Below, in pieces: positions 4,890 through 8,471 of a stretch of DNA of 8,471 nucleotides. The position numbers and the translations under genes were made by a program. This stretch comes from an uncultured Clostridia bacterium. Its GTDB lineage: Bacteria; Bacillota; Clostridia; Oscillospirales; Ruminococcaceae. The DNA lies in NCBI GenBank assembly GCA_946613705.1, contig CAMOFU010000094.1, positions 1 through 8,471 on the forward strand, in the 5' to 3' direction. The notes under the pieces were generated by a model. That model had not been told where the DNA came from. It worked only from the letters and a program-made list of their open reading frames with translations, and made no database searches. Every line of letters begins with the position of its first letter. The stretch's first letter is position 1.

Positions 4890-6764
4890 ATGAGCAAAAT
4901 TATTGGTATCGATCTTGGTACGACAAACAGCTGTGTAGCAGTTATGGAGGGCGGCGAGGCCGTCGTTATCCCCAACAGTGAGGGCGCAAGGACCACTCCG
5001 TCGGTAGTCGGCGTTTCCAAGAACGGCGACAGACTGGTGGGTCAGGTCGCAAAGAGACAGGCTGTAACGAATTTCGATAATACCGTTATTTCCATCAAGA
5101 GACATATGGGCTCGGATTATAAGGCGCAGATGGGCGGCAAGAGCTATACTCCGCAGGAGATCAGCGCTATGATACTCCAGAAGCTGAAGGCAGATGCCGA
5201 GAGCTATCTCGGCGAGACAGTCACTGAGGCTGTTATCACCGTTCCTGCTTACTTTACCGATGCCCAGCGTCAGGCGACCAAGGACGCGGGACAGATCGCA
5301 GGACTGAATGTAAGACGTATAATAAATGAGCCGACCGCTGCTGCTCTTTCCTACGGCATCGACAAGGAAGAGGATCAGAAGGTAATGGTTTATGACCTCG
5401 GCGGCGGTACCTTCGATGTGTCTATCATCGAAATGGGCGACGGTGTTACAGAGGTGCTTGCGACCGCAGGCAACAACCGTCTCGGCGGAGATGACTTCGA
5501 CCAGAGGATCATCGACTGGATGGTAAGAGAATTCAAGGCCTCTGAGGGCGTTGATCTCTCGGCTGACAAGATGGCTATGCAGAGACTCAAGGAGGCTGCC
5601 GAGAAGGCTAAGATCGAGCTTTCGAGCACTCCCTCCTCGACTATTTCCCTGCCGTTCATCACTGCCGATGCAACAGGCCCCAAGCACCTTGAGATGACAC
5701 TTACTCAGGCTAAGTTCAATGAGATGACAGCAGACCTCGTAGAGATGACTATGGGTCCTGTAAGACAGGCACTCTCCGATTCGGGGCTTTCTTCGAGCGA
5801 TCTGCAAAAGGTGCTCATGGTCGGCGGTTCTTCGAGGATCCCCGCTGTTCAGGAGGCTGTAAAGAAGTTCATCGGCAAGGAGCCGTTCAAGGGCATAAAC
5901 CCCGATGAGTGCGTAGCTCTCGGTGCTGCATATCAGGGCGGCGTTCTCGGCGGCGACGTTAAGGAAGGTCTGCTTCTGCTCGATGTTACTCCGCTTTCTC
6001 TTTCGATCGAGACTGCGGGCGGCATCGCTACCAAGATGATCGAGAGAAATACAACTATCCCGACCAAGAAGACTCAGGTGTTCTCCACCTATGCAGATAA
6101 TCAGACCGCTGTTGATATCAACGTTTTACAGGGCGAGAGAGAGTTCGCCAAGGATAACAAGCAGCTCGGTATGTTCCGTCTTGACGGTATCGCTCCCGCT
6201 CCGAGAGGTATCCCCCAGATCGAGGTTACCTTCGATATAGATGCAAACGGTATCGTTCATGTTTCGGCAAAGGATCTCGGCACGGGCAAGGAGCAGAATA
6301 TCACCATCACCTCCTCCACCAATATGTCCAAGGAAGATATTGATAAGGCAGTCAAGGAGGCAGAGGCCTTCGCTGCTGAGGATGCCAAGAAAAAGGCAGA
6401 GGTCGATGAGAGAAACAAGGCAGACCAGATGTGCTTCCAGGTCGAGAAAGCACTCGGCGAGTTCGGCGACAAGGTAACTGCCGACGAGAAGAGCAGCGTT
6501 CAGGCTAAGATCGACGCTTTGAAGGAAGCGCTCAAGGGCACCGATATCGAGGCGATCAAGGCGAAGAACAAGGAGCTCGAGGCAGCATTCCAGCCTGTTG
6601 CGACACGTATCTATCAGGAGGCTGCACAGGCACAGCAGGCTGCGGGCGGCGCTCAGGGCTTTGACCCGAACAACATGGGCGGCATGAACGGCGGCGCAGC
6701 TCAGGGCGGACAGCCGAACGGCGGCGACGATGTTATAGATGCCGATTATACAGATGTGAACTGA
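4890..6764 (+). CDS. dnaK: Molecular chaperone DnaK (Hsp70)
   Basis: DnaK holds unfolded polypeptides in the cytoplasm in an ATP-controlled cycle with DnaJ and GrpE. The 624-residue protein has phosphate-1 motif IGIDLGTTNSCVAV (5-18), the segment RRIINEPTAAALSYG (142-156), phosphate-2 VYDLGGGTFDVSI (167-179) and VGGSSRIPAVQ near 311. The interdomain linker around D365 in LLLLDVTPL leads into the substrate-binding domain. A helical lid and a Gly/Ala/Gln/Asn-rich disordered end (about 580-613) close with DDVIDADYTDV. Compared with E. coli DnaK as I recall it, the segment from IKR (69) to QEIS (92) is 24 residues shorter, the known Gram-positive form. The ATG at 4890 follows AAAGGAAG by eight bases. 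Many codons end in T or C (GCT, GTT, ATC), as in highly expressed genes. Confidence 0.99.
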   Translation: MSKIIGIDLGTTNSCVAVMEGGEAVVIPNSEGARTTPSVVGVSKNGDRLVGQVAKRQAVTNFDNTVISIKRHMGSDYKAQMGGKSYTPQEISAMILQKLKADAESYLGETVTEAVITVPAYFTDAQRQATKDAGQIAGLNVRRIINEPTAAALSYGIDKEEDQKVMVYDLGGGTFDVSIIEMGDGVTEVLATAGNNRLGGDDFDQRIIDWMVREFKASEGVDLSADKMAMQRLKEAAEKAKIELSSTPSSTISLPFITADATGPKHLEMTLTQAKFNEMTADLVEMTMGPVRQALSDSGLSSSDLQKVLMVGGSSRIPAVQEAVKKFIGKEPFKGINPDECVALGAAYQGGVLGGDVKEGLLLLDVTPLSLSIETAGGIATKMIERNTTIPTKKTQVFSTYADNQTAVDINVLQGEREFAKDNKQLGMFRLDGIAPAPRGIPQIEVTFDIDANGIVHVSAKDLGTGKEQNITITSSTNMSKEDIDKAVKEAEAFAAEDAKKKAEVDERNKADQMCFQVEKALGEFGDKVTADEKSSVQAKIDALKEALKGTDIEAIKAKNKELEAAFQPVATRIYQEAAQAQQAAGGAQGFDPNNMGGMNGGAAQGGQPNGGDDVIDADYTDVN

Positions 6765-6766
6765 GC

Positions 6767-6785
6767 AAGACAGATAAAGACAGAT
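6767..6785 (+). repeat. Short direct repeat after dnaK
   Basis: AAGACAGAT occurs at 6767-6775 and 6777-6785, a 10-base period directly after the dnaK stop codon. It is short and may be chance or minor slippage. No function is suggested. Confidence 0.45.
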
Positions 6786-6800
6786 CAATACAGTCCTACG

Positions 6801-6826
6801 ACCGCAGGGCAGAAATGCTCTGCGGT
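6801..6826 (+). terminator. Hairpin between dnaK and dnaJ, possible weak terminator
   Basis: Arms 6801-6811 and 6816-6826 (starting ACCGCAG and ending CTGCGGT) form an 11-bp stem with a single G-U pair and a GAAA tetraloop. Only TTT follows directly, with another ATTTATT shortly after, so termination would be partial at best. Such a structure could protect the 3' end of the dnaK message or reduce the supply of dnaJ relative to dnaK. The stem itself is clear; its role is inferred. Confidence 0.55.
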
Positions 6827-6893
6827 TTAGTGGGATTTATTATACAATGCATGGCAGCGGTATCCGAGCGTGCATTGGAAAAGGAGAATGCTT

Positions 6894-8039
6894 ATGGCAG
6901 ACAAAAGAGATTACTATGAGGTGCTGGGGGTACAGAAGGGCGCTTCCGATGACGATATCAAGAAGGCGTTCCGAAAGCTTGCAAGACAGTATCACCCCGA
7001 CCTGCACCCCGACGATAAAGAAGCCGAGGCGAAGTTCAAGGAGATAAACGAGGCATATGAGGTGCTTTCGGATAAGGACAAGAGGGCGAAGTACGACCAG
7101 TTCGGTCACGCTGCATTTGACCCGAGCTACGGTGCGGGCGGCGGCGGCGGAATGGGCGGCTTCGGCGGATTTTCCGATATGGGTGATATCTTTGAGTCGT
7201 TCTTCGGCGGAATGGGCTTTGGCGGCAGCAGATATTCCAACCCCAATGCACCGAGACGCGGTTCGGATATCGAGACATCTGTGTCCATCGACTTTATGGA
7301 GGCGTGCAACGGTGTCAAGAAAAAGGTGCGCGTCAAACGCAGCGAGACTTGTCCCGACTGCAAAGGCTCGGGCGCTTCTGCGGGCACTCAGCCCAAGACC
7401 TGCCCCGACTGTAACGGTACGGGTACCCGCCGTGTGACACAGAGAACACCGTTCGGAAACATCTCGCAGCAGAGCGTCTGCACACGCTGCGGCGGAAAGG
7501 GCAAGATCGTTGATAGTCCCTGCCGCACCTGTTCGGGCAGAGGCGCTGTGATGAAGTCGGCAGAGAAGGAAGTGGATATCCCTGCGGGCATTGATGACGG
7601 TCAGACGCTCCGCGTTCAGGGCGGCGGAAATGCAGGCACCAACGGCGGACAGTACGGCGATCTGCATATCAGAGTGGATGTACGCCCCGATGCTATCTTT
7701 GAGCGTGACGGCTATGATGTGTGGACAGAGGTGCCGCTTACTTATACGCAGGCAGCACTCGGTGCCGAGATCATCGTGCCGACTGTAGACGGCAAGGTGA
7801 AGTATACCGTCCCCGAGGGCGTTCAGGTAGGCACGGTGGTAAGGCTGCGCGGCAAGGGCATCAAGAAGCTCTATCGTTCCGACCGCGGAGATCACTATAT
7901 GAAGATAACCGTTGAGATACCCAAGAATCTTACAAAGGAACAGAAGCAGAAGCTCAAAGCCTTTGAGGACTCACTGTCCGAGAAGAACTATCAGAAGCGC
8001 CAGACCTTCTTTGACAAGATAAAAGAGAAGTTCAAGTAA
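6894..8039 (+). CDS. dnaJ: Co-chaperone DnaJ (Hsp40, type I)
   Basis: DnaJ delivers unfolded proteins to DnaK and stimulates its ATPase. The 381-residue protein has the full type I layout. The J domain (about 5-70) carries the essential HPD at 34-36. The Gly/Phe-rich stretch (about 78-120) follows. Four CxxCxGxG zinc-binding repeats then begin at C153, C170, C196 and C210, and the C-terminal substrate-binding and dimer region ends in FDKIKEKFK. I start it at the ATG at 6894, seven bases after AAGGAG (6881-6886), giving MADKRDYYEVLGV. An in-frame GTG at 6870 and an ATG at 6888 lie upstream, but the first has no ribosome site and the second is one base from the Shine-Dalgarno. The gap of 129 bases from dnaK contains the hairpin described separately. 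Confidence 0.98.
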   Translation: MADKRDYYEVLGVQKGASDDDIKKAFRKLARQYHPDLHPDDKEAEAKFKEINEAYEVLSDKDKRAKYDQFGHAAFDPSYGAGGGGGMGGFGGFSDMGDIFESFFGGMGFGGSRYSNPNAPRRGSDIETSVSIDFMEACNGVKKKVRVKRSETCPDCKGSGASAGTQPKTCPDCNGTGTRRVTQRTPFGNISQQSVCTRCGGKGKIVDSPCRTCSGRGAVMKSAEKEVDIPAGIDDGQTLRVQGGGNAGTNGGQYGDLHIRVDVRPDAIFERDGYDVWTEVPLTYTQAALGAEIIVPTVDGKVKYTVPEGVQVGTVVRLRGKGIKKLYRSDRGDHYMKITVEIPKNLTKEQKQKLKAFEDSLSEKNYQKRQTFFDKIKEKFK

Positions 8040-8071
8040 ACCGTTATCCGTGAGTATTTAGGAGGAAGCGT

Positions 8072-8413
8072 ATGCCGAGGCTTGTCAGGCAATATGAGCG
8101 GGCAGTGCTGGAGAGTGCTGTGCGCAGTGATGAAAAGACCGCAGGCCGCTGGGAGTGGCGGGAGCGATATATCGGCGCTGAGGGCGTGCTTTCGGTGTAT
8201 GAGAGCACTACCAAGGCTCCCGGAAAGTGCTTTATCCGAATGGAATACTACGGCGGCTATAAGCTCATGCCCGCTGACGATACCCCCGATGAGCTCGAGA
8301 TAGTCGGCGAGGGAAGGTTTTTCACGACAGGTTTGGGAAGCCTTACCGATGCGGGCGATCAGCTTTGGCTCATAACCAAAAACAGTGAATATGTTTTCAG
8401 GATAATTGAATAG
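8072..8413 (+). CDS. Small unknown protein, last gene of the chaperone operon
   Basis: I do not recognise this 113-residue protein. It has a perfect AGGAGG (8060-8065) six bases before the ATG, begins 32 bases after dnaJ and ends nine bases before a strong terminator, so it is very probably a real, translated gene of the heat-shock operon. It is predicted to be cytoplasmic, with no signal peptide or membrane helix. A charged helical start (about 1-30, many Arg and Glu) leads to a segment rich in aromatic and beta-prone residues (GVLSVYEST, KCFIRMEYYGGYKLM, GRFFTTGL, DQLWLITKNSEYVFRII), which suggests a small beta-rich domain. Only one Cys and no obvious catalytic motif are seen. Many Firmicutes have prmA after dnaJ; this is not prmA. 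Confidence 0.88.
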   Translation: MPRLVRQYERAVLESAVRSDEKTAGRWEWRERYIGAEGVLSVYESTTKAPGKCFIRMEYYGGYKLMPADDTPDELEIVGEGRFFTTGLGSLTDAGDQLWLITKNSEYVFRIIE

Positions 8414-8421
8414 TAAATTTG

Positions 8422-8469
8422 ATACCGCCGCAGTTCGGCTTGCCCCGAGCTGCGGCGGTATGTTTTGTT
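8422..8469 (+). terminator. Strong intrinsic terminator of the heat-shock operon
   Basis: Arms 8422-8438 and 8445-8461 give a 17-bp stem with one G-U pair, beginning ATACCGCCGCAG and ending CTGCGGCGGTAT, with a 6-base loop. It is followed by TGTTTTGTT. It lies nine bases after the last stop codon and closes the operon. Confidence 0.93.
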
Positions 8470-8471
8470 AA

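Noticed and set aside
4097..5020. Open frame of about 307 codons on the minus strand opposite the end of hrcA, grpE and the start of dnaK
   Set aside because: It runs across three well-supported genes and their gaps and encodes Leu/Ser/Cys-rich nonsense with no motif.
4815..5807. Long open frame of about 330 codons on the minus strand opposite grpE/dnaK
   Set aside because: It is antisense to the strongly conserved dnaK, has no ribosome binding site or recognisable domain, and is a common codon-bias shadow of dnaK.
6841..6848. Internal promoter before dnaJ (TATACAAT, the same octamer as in the hrcA promoter)
   Set aside because: No -35-like box is found at 16-18 bases upstream, where the hairpin arm lies, and no extended -10 is present. 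It could still be weak, but I cannot support it.
6840..7895. Open frame of about 351 codons on the minus strand opposite dnaJ
   Set aside because: It mirrors the biased codons of dnaJ, has low-complexity Ala/Arg/His-rich content and no domain, and its start lies inside dnaJ.

Overview
The window looks like chromosomal DNA from a monoderm Firmicute of the class Clostridia. A Ruminococcus-like (Oscillospiraceae) source is my best guess, but it rests on general style rather than a search. The evidence is the gene order hrcA-grpE-dnaK-dnaJ under a sigma-A promoter with a perfect CIRCE operator, strong AGGAGG-type ribosome binding sites, and a DnaK whose ATPase domain lacks 24 residues present in the E. 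coli protein, the classic Gram-positive form. Nothing in the window looks mobile: there are no insertion sequences, CRISPR arrays or integrase genes.

Left part, minus strand (1-2955). Reading in the direction of transcription, a promoter at 2927-2955 drives a compact set of genes. The first is a three-helix ExbB/TolQ/MotA-type proton-channel subunit (2338-2847). The second is its ExbD/TolR-like partner with the conserved membrane Asp (1749-2324). The third is a single-pass protein whose outer domain resembles an ExbD periplasmic domain but whose helix has no charged residue (1121-1669). The last is a membrane-anchored metallophosphoesterase of the YkuE/YaeI type (204-1052). Beyond these, a separate consensus promoter (87-115) drives a tRNA-Val(UAC) gene that runs off the left edge.

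Middle (2848-3167) is a divergent intergenic region. It holds the two back-to-back promoters, a nested inverted repeat around the start point of the minus-strand operon, and the CIRCE operator plus a second, degenerate CIRCE-like site overlapping it.

Right part, plus strand (3168-8471) is the class I heat-shock operon: hrcA (repressor), grpE (nucleotide exchange factor), dnaK (Hsp70), dnaJ (Hsp40) and a small unrecognised gene (8072-8413). It ends in a strong intrinsic terminator at 8422-8469. HrcA binds CIRCE and represses the set. DnaJ delivers clients to DnaK and stimulates its ATPase, and GrpE resets it. A hairpin between dnaK and dnaJ may lower downstream expression.

The part most worth following up is the minus-strand channel cluster: an ExbB/ExbD-type ion-driven motor in a cell that should have no outer membrane, with a third, possibly accessory subunit. 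Next are the overlapping second CIRCE-like site and the unknown last gene of the chaperone operon.
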